NCBI GenBank assembly: GCA_965662885.1
Contig: CBFIJI010000035.1
Location: forward strand, 1 to 17,717
Direction of reading: 5' to 3'
Length of the DNA: 17,717 bases
Source: CBFIJI01 sp965662885
GTDB taxonomy: Bacteria; Bacteroidota; Bacteroidia; Flavobacteriales; Flavobacteriaceae
A program made the position numbers and the translations under genes. Below are positions 1 through 7,921 of this stretch, piece by piece. Numbering within the stretch: position 1 is the stretch's first letter; each line of letters starts with the position of its first letter. The notes beneath the pieces are model-generated. The model was not told the origin of the DNA. It ran no database searches and saw nothing but the letters and a program-made list of their open reading frames with translations.

Positions 1-1456
1 GGTCGGTGATTCGTTCGTAGGCTTGTGCAAAAGCCAACACCTTTTGGTCATCACCAAATTTTCCCATGATTTGCATGCCCATAGGTCTCCCTTGTGCATC
101 AAACCCAACAGGAACATTGATTACAGGAATTCCTCCTAAACTCCCCAGAATAACAACTTCCATCCAACGATGATAGGTGTCCATAGTTTTTCCTTCAATT
201 TCTTTGGGCCAAGGTATGTCCTTAGAAAAAGGAAATACTTGCGCGGAGGGTAAAACCAAAAAGTCGAATTTCTCAAACAGACGATCTAATTCTTCATACC
301 AAGCAACACGAATCTTGCTGGCATCTTCAACCCTACTGTTTAAAAAACTTAAACCTTGCTCAATTTCCCAGATCAATTCGGGTTTAAGTAATTTTCGTTT
401 TTCATAATCATCGTAATAATCAAGCATGTTTGTTAAACGATTATGGTGGCGCAAGGTAGTCCAACAATACCACAAATCGGACATCTTAAATTGAGGTTGT
501 ATTTCTTCGACAATGGCTCCCGCTGTGGTTAAGGTTTTTAAATTGGCTTCACACAATTCAATAACACCATCCTCCATAGGTAAATAGTGATTTAAATTCC
601 CCATCCAACCCAATTTAACGGTGTCTAAAGGGAGTACTTGTTTGCTGTCAAAAACTGCTTGATGCGCCATGGTATTCAATAGTTGAATGGTGTCCGTGGT
701 ATTGCGTCCCATGGGGCCAGAGGTCCATAAAAGACGATTGTACCTATCTCCCTCCTCCATAACCACGTTGGTACTAGGACGAAATCCAATAACATTATTA
801 AAGGCGCCTGGGTTTCTAAGGGAACCCATCATGTCCCCACCATCAGCAACCGGTAATAGCTGTGTACCCAGTCCACAAGCAGCTCCTCCGCTACTTCCCC
901 CAGCAGTTAATTTGGGGTTATAAGCACTTCCAGTAGCACCAAAAATTGGATTATAGGTTTGTGAACCCAATCCAAATTCTGGGGTGTTGGTTTTACCAAT
1001 AAAAAGGGCTCCTTGATTACGGATTTTAGTAACTAAACGACTGTCTTCCGTGGCAATTCTGTCCGCAAACATTGGTGACCCACTGGTAAATCGAATGTCT
1101 TTAACTGGGGCTAAATCTTTAACAGCATGAGGCATTCCATGCATCCAACCCCAATACTCCCCTTTGGACAGTGCGGCATCGGCCATTTTCGCTTGTACAA
1201 GTAAGGATTCCCGATCTACGCGACTGACCACAGCATTATAAACTGGATTGTATTGATCGATTCGATCCAAGTAGGCTTGCATGACTTCTACACAACTGGC
1301 TTGTTTGGTTTTGATGGCAATGGACAAGTTGGTTGCACTAAGAGCTGTCAAATCGGCCGGAAGACTGGCTGCAAATTGTTTACAAGAAAAAGGAAGGGGT
1401 AAAGAAAGTGTAGTAGCGGTTACCAAACTGCTTTTTAAAAAATGTCTTCTGTTCAT
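1..1456 (-). CDS. Amidase-signature family protein, exported, 3' end cut by window edge
   Basis: Reading the minus strand from ATG at 1456 gives 485 uninterrupted codons that run off the left edge, so the C-terminus is missing. The amidase signature is clear. A Lys lies in a HAVKDLAP segment and a glycine/serine-rich TAGGSSGGAACGLG segment follows, matching the Ser-cisSer-Lys catalytic triad of GatA-type amidases. These hydrolyse carboxamides to acids and ammonia. The N-terminus reads NRRHFLKS followed by a hydrophobic stretch ending in PFSCK, a twin-arginine (Tat) type signal, so the enzyme is probably periplasmic. That argues against a role as tRNA amidotransferase GatA, which is cytoplasmic. 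The start codon lies 53 bp beyond the dehydratase stop, so it may be the last gene of that operon. The substrate cannot be told from sequence. Confidence 0.88.
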   Translation of the reverse strand, partial: MNRRHFLKSSLVTATTLSLPLPFSCKQFAASLPADLTALSATNLSIAIKTKQASCVEVMQAYLDRIDQYNPVYNAVVSRVDRESLLVQAKMADAALSKGEYWGWMHGMPHAVKDLAPVKDIRFTSGSPMFADRIATEDSRLVTKIRNQGALFIGKTNTPEFGLGSQTYNPIFGATGSAYNPKLTAGGSSGGAACGLGTQLLPVADGGDMMGSLRNPGAFNNVIGFRPSTNVVMEEGDRYNRLLWTSGPMGRNTTDTIQLLNTMAHQAVFDSKQVLPLDTVKLGWMGNLNHYLPMEDGVIELCEANLKTLTTAGAIVEEIQPQFKMSDLWYCWTTLRHHNRLTNMLDYYDDYEKRKLLKPELIWEIEQGLSFLNSRVEDASKIRVAWYEELDRLFEKFDFLVLPSAQVFPFSKDIPWPKEIEGKTMDTYHRWMEVVILGSLGGIPVINVPVGFDAQGRPMGMQIMGKFGDDQKVLAFAQAYERITD

Positions 1457-1509
1457 GTTTTATGCATTAAATGATTACTTCTAATCGATTGACCTAAAAT
1501 TCGTTTTAT

Positions 1510-2445
1510 TTAAAAAGGTAGCTTACTCAGATCGACATTTCCTCCCGAAACGATAAGACCTATTTTAGCCCCATTATATTTTTCTTTTTCTTTAAGTACA
1601 GCTGCTAAGGCAACGGCAGAAGAAGGTTCAGAAACAATTTTTAAACGTTCCCACATCAAGCGCATGGCAGTAATAATTTCTTCTTCAGATACTCGTATGA
1701 TACGATCTACATATTGTTTTATAATTGGAAAGTTTTTATCACCCAATTGTGTTTTTAAGCCATCAGCAATTGTGTTGATGGAGGTGTTGGTTTCAATACG
1801 GCCACTTTGAAGAGACCGAAAGGCATCATCAACTTCCATGGGTTCGCCACCAATGACCGAACAATTTTTACCAAAATGGGCTGCGGCCAAAGCCGTCCCA
1901 GCAATTAAACCTCCCCCACCAACAGGAGAAAATATGGCTTTCAAGTCAGGCTGTTCCTCTAAGAGTTCCACGGCTGCGGTTCCCTGTCCTAAAATAACAT
2001 CTAAATCATTGGAGGGGTGTAAAAAAGTAGCACCTTCTTTCTCTTCAATCGCCTTTGAGGTTTGTTCTCTGATTTCTAGAGTGGGTTCACATTCTATGAC
2101 AATTCCCCCATAGCCTTTTACCGCTTCTTTCTTTACTTGAGGCGCTGTGTTGGGCATGACGATATAGGCTTTAACTCCCAAGCTTCTTGCAGCAAGTGAA
2201 AGGGCTTGTGCAAAATTTCCTGAGGAATGCGTAACCACTCCCTGCGCCAACTGTTTTTTGGACAGTTGCATAATGGCATTGGTTGCTCCACGCATTTTAA
2301 AAGCACCCATTTTTTGGAAGTTTTCACATTTAAAAAATAGGGAGGCTCCTGCAATTTCATCAAGCAAGCTGGAGCGTAGTACTGCGGTGTTATGAATATA
2401 AGGTTGGATTCGTTGATGTACCTTAATTAAGTCTTCTTTAGTCAT
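1510..2445 (-). CDS. PLP-dependent threonine/serine dehydratase (serine racemase-like, no ACT domain)
   Basis: A 311-residue fold-type II PLP enzyme. Numbering from the ATG at 2445, the PLP lysine is Lys50 in GAFKMRGA, and a phosphate-binding SSGNF segment lies at 74-78. The tetraglycine loop GGGG is at 176-179, and an EPMEVDD segment (Glu201, Asp206, Asp207) matches the divalent-metal site of the serine racemase/hydroxyaspartate dehydratase branch. There is no C-terminal ACT domain, so it is not the allosteric biosynthetic IlvA type. Family enzymes deaminate Thr or Ser to 2-oxo acids through enamine intermediates, or racemise Ser. A TTG at 2463 would extend it by six residues into the upstream gene. 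I prefer the ATG at 2445 because it matches the length and opening of TdcB-like homologues and sits 10 bp after the RidA stop. The RidA neighbour supports dehydratase chemistry. Confidence 0.9.
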   Translation of the reverse strand: MTKEDLIKVHQRIQPYIHNTAVLRSSLLDEIAGASLFFKCENFQKMGAFKMRGATNAIMQLSKKQLAQGVVTHSSGNFAQALSLAARSLGVKAYIVMPNTAPQVKKEAVKGYGGIVIECEPTLEIREQTSKAIEEKEGATFLHPSNDLDVILGQGTAAVELLEEQPDLKAIFSPVGGGGLIAGTALAAAHFGKNCSVIGGEPMEVDDAFRSLQSGRIETNTSINTIADGLKTQLGDKNFPIIKQYVDRIIRVSEEEIITAMRLMWERLKIVSEPSSAVALAAVLKEKEKYNGAKIGLIVSGGNVDLSKLPF

Positions 2446-2455
2446 TATTATCGTG

Positions 2456-2827
2456 TTAGGCAATGGCCGTTACTTCTACTTCTATCAAGCATCCAAAATG
2501 CAATTCACGACTGGGAACAATACAGCGAACTGGCCGATGCTTTCCAAAAAAGACACTATAGCGCTCATTTACTTTATCCCATAAATCAATATCAGAAATG
2601 TAAACCCGCACTTGTAATACCTTGTCAATAGCACTTCCTGCTTCGGTTAAAATAGTAGCAACCTTTTGGAGCACCAAATCGGTTTGTGCTGCTATGGTTG
2701 TTGGAATTTCTTTGGTCACAGGATCAAGTGGTAACTGTCCCGAAAGATAAAGAATACCGTTATGTCGGATACATTGGGAGTAGTGTCCGTTACTAGCAGG
2801 CATGTTGGGTGTTGTTATAATTTCCAT
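2456..2827 (-). CDS. RidA family (YjgF/YER057c/UK114) enamine/imine deaminase
   Basis: A 123-residue protein, the usual size for this trimeric chorismate-mutase-like family. It carries the typical N-terminal GHYSQCIRHNGILYLSGQLP segment and a C-terminal PVRCIVPSREL...GCLIEVEVTAIA segment. Arg101 aligns with the Arg that binds the substrate carboxylate in RidA (Arg105 in E. coli), and Glu116 lies where the family's conserved Glu sits. RidA hydrolyses the reactive 2-aminoacrylate and 2-aminocrotonate released by PLP-dependent Ser/Thr dehydratases, preventing damage to other PLP enzymes. It lies directly upstream of such a dehydratase with a 10 bp gap, so co-transcription is expected. The 106 bp upstream of its start is the only sizeable gap after nadD and probably contains its promoter, though I could not find a clean TAnnTTTG there. 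Exact Rid subfamily is not certain. Confidence 0.92.
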   Translation of the reverse strand: MEIITTPNMPASNGHYSQCIRHNGILYLSGQLPLDPVTKEIPTTIAAQTDLVLQKVATILTEAGSAIDKVLQVRVYISDIDLWDKVNERYSVFFGKHRPVRCIVPSRELHFGCLIEVEVTAIA

Positions 2828-2933
2828 AATCTCGTAATTCTACCAAGTACTTAAAAATAAGCATTTCTTGGGGGTTATAATCGTTAATTTAAATCGATTT
2901 TTGCTTTTTAATACAAGCAACTAGAAAAAGGGC

Positions 2934-3515
2934 TTAACGATACAACTTTTGACTTTGGATATAATGTAAGGTGTTAGGGATCAAAAGGGAACTGACATTT
3001 TCATCATTTTGAATCTTTTGACGAATTGTTGTAGCGGAAAGATGGATTTCAGGAGCATTAAAAAACTCAATTTTGGGATGCTCCCTTAGGGGCTTAGGAA
3101 TGGGATCCGCTCCTTTACGCGGGTAAACATAAAGCTTGTGTTTGTCCAAAATCGCTTGATGGTTTTTCCATTGATCAAAATGACTAAGATTGTCTTGACC
3201 AAGTAACACGACAAAGGAGTTGTTGGGATGTTTATGACGGAGATGCTGTAAGGTATTAAAGGTATAACTAGGAGTTGGAAGTTCAAATTCTACCTCACAG
3301 GCTTTTAATTTTGGACGGTTGTGAACCGCTAATCTTACTATTTCCAAGCGGTGGGTATTCTCCAAAATTTCAGCTTTATTTTTAAAAGGATTATGTGGAC
3401 TGATGACCAGCCAAACTTCCTCCAAATCAGTATTTTCAACAAAATAGTTGGCAACAGCCAAATGCCCTTTATGAATGGGATTGAAGGTTCCGAAAAACAA
3501 GCCGATAGGTTTCAT
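2934..3515 (-). CDS. nadD: Nicotinate-nucleotide adenylyltransferase
   Basis: A 193-residue NadD of normal length. It transfers AMP from ATP to nicotinate mononucleotide to make deamido-NAD, a cytoplasmic and usually essential step of NAD synthesis. The N-terminus has GTFNPIHKGH at 9-18, the nucleotidyltransferase (H/T)xGH motif. PSYTFNTL at 82-89 and LGQDNLSHFDQW at 105-116 are family blocks, and LSATTIR at 159-165 is the C-terminal ISSTxIR phosphate-binding motif. The ATG at 3515 is 20 bp downstream of the gmk stop, so it is the last gene of the eight-gene minus-strand run. The yicC-gmk-nadD order fits a housekeeping cluster seen in flavobacteria. Confidence 0.96.
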   Translation of the reverse strand: MKPIGLFFGTFNPIHKGHLAVANYFVENTDLEEVWLVISPHNPFKNKAEILENTHRLEIVRLAVHNRPKLKACEVEFELPTPSYTFNTLQHLRHKHPNNSFVVLLGQDNLSHFDQWKNHQAILDKHKLYVYPRKGADPIPKPLREHPKIEFFNAPEIHLSATTIRQKIQNDENVSSLLIPNTLHYIQSQKLYR

Positions 3516-3535
3516 GGAATAAAGGTAGCAATTGA

Positions 3536-4111
3536 CTAGGAGTCGATAAAATCCTTGACTATTTGAACGACTTGTTTTTTTGCATGTTCAAGGTCATCGT
3601 TAATTAAGATTTGATCAAATTGTTGGGCATATGCCATTTCTTCTTCCACTTTTGACAAGCGTTGTTGTATTTTATCTTCGCTTTCTGTTCCGCGCTTTCT
3701 CAGACGATGTTCTAAGGCTTCTAACGAAGGAGGCTGAACAAAAACAGCCAATGTACGATCTGGAAATTGTCTTTTGATGTTTAGACCGCCCTTAACGTCA
3801 ATGTCAAATAGCACCTGCTTACCACTCTCCCAGATACGGGTTAATTCTGATTTTAATGTACCGTAAAAGGTTCCGGAGTACACTTCTTCATATTCGACAA
3901 AGGCGTCTCGATCAAGAGCTTCCTGAAATTCTCTTGGACTTAAAAAATGATAATCAACATGATTCTTTTCTCCCACTCTTGCCTTACGGGAAGTGGCAGA
4001 AATAGAAAAGGCTAAGGGAAAGTTTTTTTGGCTTAAAAGATGTTTAACTAAAGTTGTTTTCCCACTCCCAGAAGGAGCTGAAAAAACAATAAGCTTCCCT
4101 TTTTTATCCAA
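3536..4111 (-). CDS. gmk: Guanylate kinase, TTG start
   Basis: A 191-residue guanylate kinase that phosphorylates GMP to GDP with ATP. The P-loop SAPSGSGKTT is at 11-20, the GMP-binding region SATSRKARVGEKNHVDYHF at 38-56, and EEVYSGTFYGT gives the following GMP-binding segment. The start is forced: the codon before position 4111 in this frame is the TAA stop of the upstream yicC-like gene. The TTG at 4109-4111 is the only usual start codon before the P-loop. The gene therefore begins at the very next codon after the upstream stop and in the same frame. Translation presumably depends on termination-reinitiation by ribosomes finishing the upstream gene. Confidence 0.95.
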   Translation of the reverse strand: MDKKGKLIVFSAPSGSGKTTLVKHLLSQKNFPLAFSISATSRKARVGEKNHVDYHFLSPREFQEALDRDAFVEYEEVYSGTFYGTLKSELTRIWESGKQVLFDIDVKGGLNIKRQFPDRTLAVFVQPPSLEALEHRLRKRGTESEDKIQQRLSKVEEEMAYAQQFDQILINDDLEHAKKQVVQIVKDFIDS

Positions 4112-4969
4112 TTAGAGTACGTTTAAAAGTTGTTCTTTGATTTTTTCAAGCTCATCCTTCATTTGAACAACAATTTTCTGTAATTCCGAATGATTGGCTT
4201 TTGATCCAATGGTATTGATTTCTCTTCCCATTTCTTGGGCAATAAAACCCAGCTTTTTCCCGTTGGGTTTGCTTTCATCCATGACTTCTTTAAAGTAATT
4301 GATATGATTTTTTAAGCGTACTTTTTCTTCTGTGATATCGTATTTTTCAAGATAGAAAATCAATTCTTGTTCAAAACGGTTGACATCTGGTGCTGCTTCC
4401 AATTCTTCTAAAGCAGTGCTTAATTTAAGTTTTATTTTTTCAGCTCTTTTGGGATCTATTTCAATGACTTTTTCAAGCAAGGCTTGTAAGTTTTTTAAAC
4501 GAAGCATGAAATCTTTTGCCATGACTGCTCCCTCATCAGCACGATAGCCTTCTAATAAATCGATCACTTGAGTTAACAAGGTTTTAATGGATTCAATTTC
4601 GGTCGCTTTCAGCTCTTCTTTTTGGCTGGATAATGCCTCTGGTAATCGCATAGCGATGGACAATACATCTGTTGCTGTATCTTTATCTAAGGATTTGAGT
4701 TGTTCAATATAGTCCATTACAACGGGTGTATTGATCTTCATTGGCGTTGCTCCATTGATAAATTCCAATTGAATATACAAATCAATTTTACCTCGTCTTA
4801 AGCGATTAGAAAGTTGTTTTCTAAAGTCAGCTTCCAATTCTTTAAGGAAGGAAGGGATACGAGCATTGATATCTGCAGTTTTACTATTTAAAGAACGAAG
4901 CTCAATACAAATACTCTTGTTTTCCAGTTGGACTTCGGCTTTACCAAAGCCCGTCATGGATAAAATCAT
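4112..4969 (-). CDS. YicC/YloC family endoribonuclease-like protein
   Basis: A 285-residue protein beginning MILSMTGFGKAE, the signature opening of the YicC family (IRSMTAYARRE in E. coli). It has the family's N-terminal block SLNSKTADINARIP...LRRGKIDLYIQ at about 27-68. The C-terminal half is a charged, probably coiled-coil DUF1732-type domain with RFEQELIFYLEKYDITEEKVRLKNH. Family members have been linked to RNA cleavage and stationary-phase survival; the role here is inferred by homology. The gene starts 12 bp after the DUF1080 gene stops and ends immediately before the gmk start, so it is embedded in the operon. No promoter-like TAnnTTTG was found in the last 120 bp of the upstream gene. 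Confidence 0.9.
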   Translation of the reverse strand: MILSMTGFGKAEVQLENKSICIELRSLNSKTADINARIPSFLKELEADFRKQLSNRLRRGKIDLYIQLEFINGATPMKINTPVVMDYIEQLKSLDKDTATDVLSIAMRLPEALSSQKEELKATEIESIKTLLTQVIDLLEGYRADEGAVMAKDFMLRLKNLQALLEKVIEIDPKRAEKIKLKLSTALEELEAAPDVNRFEQELIFYLEKYDITEEKVRLKNHINYFKEVMDESKPNGKKLGFIAQEMGREINTIGSKANHSELQKIVVQMKDELEKIKEQLLNVL

Positions 4970-4981
4970 AAAACAGTTTTT

Positions 4982-5725
4982 TTAAAGTTCTCTTATTTTG
5001 ATGTTGCGGTAGGAAACAACATCTCCGTGATCTTGAAGTCCAATTTTACCTGTTTTAAATTTCCCGAAGGCCTCCCATGTTTTAAATTTTGAATTGGCAA
5101 CCAATGCATCCCACTCTGGTCCATTAACAGGGAATGTTACGATTTCAACTCCATTAAGTTCCACACTACCTTGGTTGGTTTGATGATTAATGGTCAATAA
5201 TACATGATTCCATGTACCAGCAGGTTTACAAACATCTTGTGTGGGCTGGACCATATCATACAATGCTCCAGATTGGTGAAATTTTGGGTTGGCTTTTGCA
5301 TCTGGATGTCGTTCGTTATCCAATACTTGAATTTCTGGCCCAGTGAGGTAGGGCGTATGGTATTTCTTATCTTCAACCACTCCCCAAAATATACCACTGT
5401 TACCGCCTTCTGCAATGTTCCATTCCAGAGACAATTGAAAGTTGGTAAAGTTTTGGTCACTTACCAAATCATGTACGTTATCCCCTTTGGTTACTCCAGA
5501 GGGATCAAAGGTCATGGCGCCATCTTCTATTTTCCAAGCAGCACTGACACCTTCATGGTTAAATCGATGCCAGCCTTTAAAGGTTTTGCCATCAAAAAGA
5601 CTGACCCAGTCTTGTTTCTCTGTAAGAGTGTTTTCGGTCAGACTGATGTCCTGTTGGATAGTGAATTTTTCTTGATTAAAAGTCAACAGACTTACAACTA
5701 AGGGAATTAAAATTAAGTTATTCAT
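4982..5725 (-). CDS. DUF1080 family protein (3-keto-disaccharide hydrolase/hydratase type), exported
   Basis: A 247-residue protein with one DUF1080 beta-sandwich domain. Diagnostic blocks are DWVSLFDGKTFKGWH (39-53), LEWNIAEGGNSGIFW (100-114), TGPEIQVLDN (128-137), SGALYDM (152-158) and the C-terminal GKIGLQDHGDVVSYRNIKI (226-244). Characterised members of this family act on 3-keto-glycosides: they hydrolyse the glycosidic bond, or hydrate the 2-hydroxyglucal left by a partner lyase. The first 17 residues are hydrophobic, suggesting export, although the n-region lacks basic residues and no clear cleavage site is seen. It starts 4 bp after the preceding TIM-barrel gene. Its neighbours (TIM-barrel enzymes, Gfo/Idh/MocA and GMC oxidoreductases) are the expected partners in 3-keto-sugar metabolism. 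Confidence 0.9.
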   Translation of the reverse strand: MNNLILIPLVVSLLTFNQEKFTIQQDISLTENTLTEKQDWVSLFDGKTFKGWHRFNHEGVSAAWKIEDGAMTFDPSGVTKGDNVHDLVSDQNFTNFQLSLEWNIAEGGNSGIFWGVVEDKKYHTPYLTGPEIQVLDNERHPDAKANPKFHQSGALYDMVQPTQDVCKPAGTWNHVLLTINHQTNQGSVELNGVEIVTFPVNGPEWDALVANSKFKTWEAFGKFKTGKIGLQDHGDVVSYRNIKIREL

Positions 5726-5729
5726 GATT

Positions 5730-6782
5730 TTATAAGTTTAAAATATTTTTTAATAGTTCTTGATCAATTTCACCACCAGCAAAATCGTCAAAGGTTTTTT
5801 GGGTAGCTTCAATGATATGACTTTTTATAAAGGGGGCACCTTCTCGGGCCCCTTGTTCGGGACTTTTAATACAACACTCCCATTCCATTACTGCCCAAAC
5901 ATCACAGCCGTATTCGGTGAGTTTGGTAAAGATGGTTTTAAAATCAATTTGCCCGTCACCAAGAGAGCGATAACGCCCCGCTCGATCAATCCAATCACCA
6001 TACCCCCCAAAAGCACCTTTTTTTCCATTGGGTCGAAATTCAGAATCTTTTACGTGAAAGGATTTGATAAATGAATGGTAATGATCAATGTATTCGATAT
6101 AGTCCAATTGTTGTAAAACAAAATGACTGGGATCATAAAGAATGTTAACCCTTTTGTGATTTCCAGTAGCTTCTAAAAAGCGTTCAAAAGTGACTCCATC
6201 GTGAAGGTCTTCACCTGGGTGGATTTCGTAACAGACGTCAACGCCATTTTCATCATAAACATCTAAAATGGGTTTCCATCGTTTGGCCAATTCAGCGAAG
6301 CCCAATTCCACAAGTCCATCGGGACGTTGCGGCCAAGGATGCCAGGTGTGCCACAACAAAGCTCCAGAAAATGTAGCATGAGTATTGAGTCCAAGACGTC
6401 GGCTGGCAATTGCTGCATTTTTGACGGTTTGAACGGCCCATTCGGTTCGGGCTTTAGGATTATTTTTAACAGCAGCTGGCGCAAAATTGTCAAACATTAG
6501 ATCATAGGCAGGATGAACGGCGACCAGTTGTCCTTGAAGATGGGTGGAAAGCTCAGTAATTTCCAACCCATAGGAATTAATTTTTCCTTTTAAATCGTCG
6601 CAGTAGGTTTGGCTTTCTGCTGCAGTATCCAAGTCAATTAAAAAGTTTTCCCAAGTTGGAATTTGAATTCCTTTATAGCCCAAGTCAGCAGCCCATTGGC
6701 ACATACCATCAAGGCTGTTAAAGGGAGCTTCTTTATCGACAAATTGCGCCAAGAAGAGGGCAGGCCCTTTTATTGTTTTCAT
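5730..6782 (-). CDS. Sugar phosphate isomerase/epimerase-like TIM-barrel protein, cytoplasmic
   Basis: A 350-residue xylose-isomerase-like (AP-endonuclease 2 fold) barrel without a signal peptide. Likely metal ligands are visible: Glu186 in YEIHPGE, Asp217 and His220 in LYDPSHF, His243 in FHVKDSEF, and Glu300 in VMEWE. GDGQIDFKTIF is a further family block. Family reactions go through metal-stabilised enediolates, including ketose epimerisation, isomerisation and, in 3-keto-glycoside pathways, C1-C2 lyase chemistry. An ATG at 6803 would add seven residues. I chose the ATG at 6782 because it overlaps the upstream TGA as ATGA, the same junction as the next gene pair, and the protein then opens directly with the barrel sequence. 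Which reaction it performs here is not determinable. Confidence 0.88.
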   Translation of the reverse strand: MKTIKGPALFLAQFVDKEAPFNSLDGMCQWAADLGYKGIQIPTWENFLIDLDTAAESQTYCDDLKGKINSYGLEITELSTHLQGQLVAVHPAYDLMFDNFAPAAVKNNPKARTEWAVQTVKNAAIASRRLGLNTHATFSGALLWHTWHPWPQRPDGLVELGFAELAKRWKPILDVYDENGVDVCYEIHPGEDLHDGVTFERFLEATGNHKRVNILYDPSHFVLQQLDYIEYIDHYHSFIKSFHVKDSEFRPNGKKGAFGGYGDWIDRAGRYRSLGDGQIDFKTIFTKLTEYGCDVWAVMEWECCIKSPEQGAREGAPFIKSHIIEATQKTFDDFAGGEIDQELLKNILNL

Positions 6783-7921
6783 TGATTTTCCATGCTCACC
6801 CATGTGTTCCCGTTTTTATGTGATTCGACCACTTTTTCAATAAATAACATGCCTCGAAGGCCATCGTATAATTTAGGGTATTCTCCATTGAAAGCTTCTT
6901 CATTGCGAAGTGCTTTGGCGACACCCTTATAAATATTCCCCATGGCATCAAAGATACCTTCTGGATGTCCCGCTGGTAACTTAGTACCGTCTAAGGAGAA
7001 GGCTGAAGCATACGCATTCCCTGGTTTGATAACACGACGGGGCTCATCATCAGTTAAATGATATAAATAATTGGGATTTTCTTGTTCCCATTTAAACGCT
7101 CCTTTTTTCCCATAAATGGCCACGGTGATATTATTTTCTTCTCCAGTAGCAATTTGGCTGGCTCTAAGTACGCCTTTAACCGTATCAGAGAAACGGACTA
7201 AAATGGTACCGTCAATATCCAATTGATTGTCTTCATAAAGGTTGTTGAGGTCGGCTAGTAACTGAGACACTTCCATTCCAGTGAGGTATTCCACCATATT
7301 AAAAGCATGTGTTCCAATGTCACCAATACAGGAACTTATACCTGCTTTTTTAGGATCCAATCGCCAAATGGTACTGCGTTTCTCTTTGTCGTGGATCACC
7401 GGATTGATCCATCCTTGGTAATATTGAATATCTACTTTTTGAATTTCTCCAAGAACCCCATCGGCAATTAACTGCTTCATGTGGCGTACCATTGGATAGC
7501 CGGTATAGGTATAGGTTACGGCAAAAATGGCATTGTTCTTTTTTTGGAGTGCATCCAACTCCTTTGCTTCTTCATAGGAAGTTGTCAAGGGTTTTTCACA
7601 GATGACATTAAATCCATTTTCCAACAGTTTTTTAGCCATAGGATAATGTAAAAAATTAGGGGTCAGAACGGAAACTACTTCAATGCGTTCCCCATCAGGT
7701 TTTTTACTTTCTTCGGTAATAAAGGTGTCAAAATCTTTATAAACACGATCTACAGGCACGCCAATTTTTTTGGCAAATTCGGTATTTTGCTTGAAGTCGG
7801 GATTGAAAACGCCTCCTACAATTTCATAGCGGTCAAACATATGCGCCGCTACTCGGTGTAGAACACCAATTAAAGAATCTCCACCACCTCCAATGACACC
7901 AAGTTTAATTTTAGTACTCAT
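6779..7921 (-). CDS. Gfo/Idh/MocA family NAD(P)-dependent oxidoreductase
   Basis: A 380-residue cytoplasmic enzyme. The N-terminal Rossmann fold starts LGVIGGGGDSLIG at 7-19, a glycine-rich loop that is longer than the usual GxGxxG. The family's EKP motif is at 109-111 (ICEKPLTTSYEEA), and the catalytic segment GDIGTHAFNM (Asp201, His205) is at 200-209. The C-terminal dimerisation domain is complete. Family members oxidise or reduce sugars at ring hydroxyls, including C3 oxidation of glucosides and reduction of 3-keto-glucose. It overlaps the genes on both sides by 4 bp (ATGA at 7918-7921 and 6779-6782), which ties it to the transporter and the TIM-barrel enzyme. The direction (glycoside oxidation or keto-sugar reduction) is open. 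The presence of a separate flavoprotein oxidase makes reduction more likely. Confidence 0.92.
   Translation of the reverse strand: MSTKIKLGVIGGGGDSLIGVLHRVAAHMFDRYEIVGGVFNPDFKQNTEFAKKIGVPVDRVYKDFDTFITEESKKPDGERIEVVSVLTPNFLHYPMAKKLLENGFNVICEKPLTTSYEEAKELDALQKKNNAIFAVTYTYTGYPMVRHMKQLIADGVLGEIQKVDIQYYQGWINPVIHDKEKRSTIWRLDPKKAGISSCIGDIGTHAFNMVEYLTGMEVSQLLADLNNLYEDNQLDIDGTILVRFSDTVKGVLRASQIATGEENNITVAIYGKKGAFKWEQENPNYLYHLTDDEPRRVIKPGNAYASAFSLDGTKLPAGHPEGIFDAMGNIYKGVAKALRNEEAFNGEYPKLYDGLRGMLFIEKVVESHKNGNTWVSMENQ

Noticed and set aside
687..923. Plus-strand open frame within the amidase region
   Set aside because: The minus strand encodes the amidase signature continuously across this stretch; the plus frame is rich in Pro/Leu without any motif.
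2901..2920. Inverted repeat TTGCTT / AAGCAA between nadD and the RidA gene as a terminator
   Set aside because: Only six base pairs with two G/C pairs, and no U-tract follows on the minus-strand transcript; too weak to call.
5204..5701. 165-codon open frame on the plus strand opposite the DUF1080 gene
   Set aside because: The minus-strand frame has clear DUF1080 motifs; the plus-strand translation shows no domain and is a shadow.
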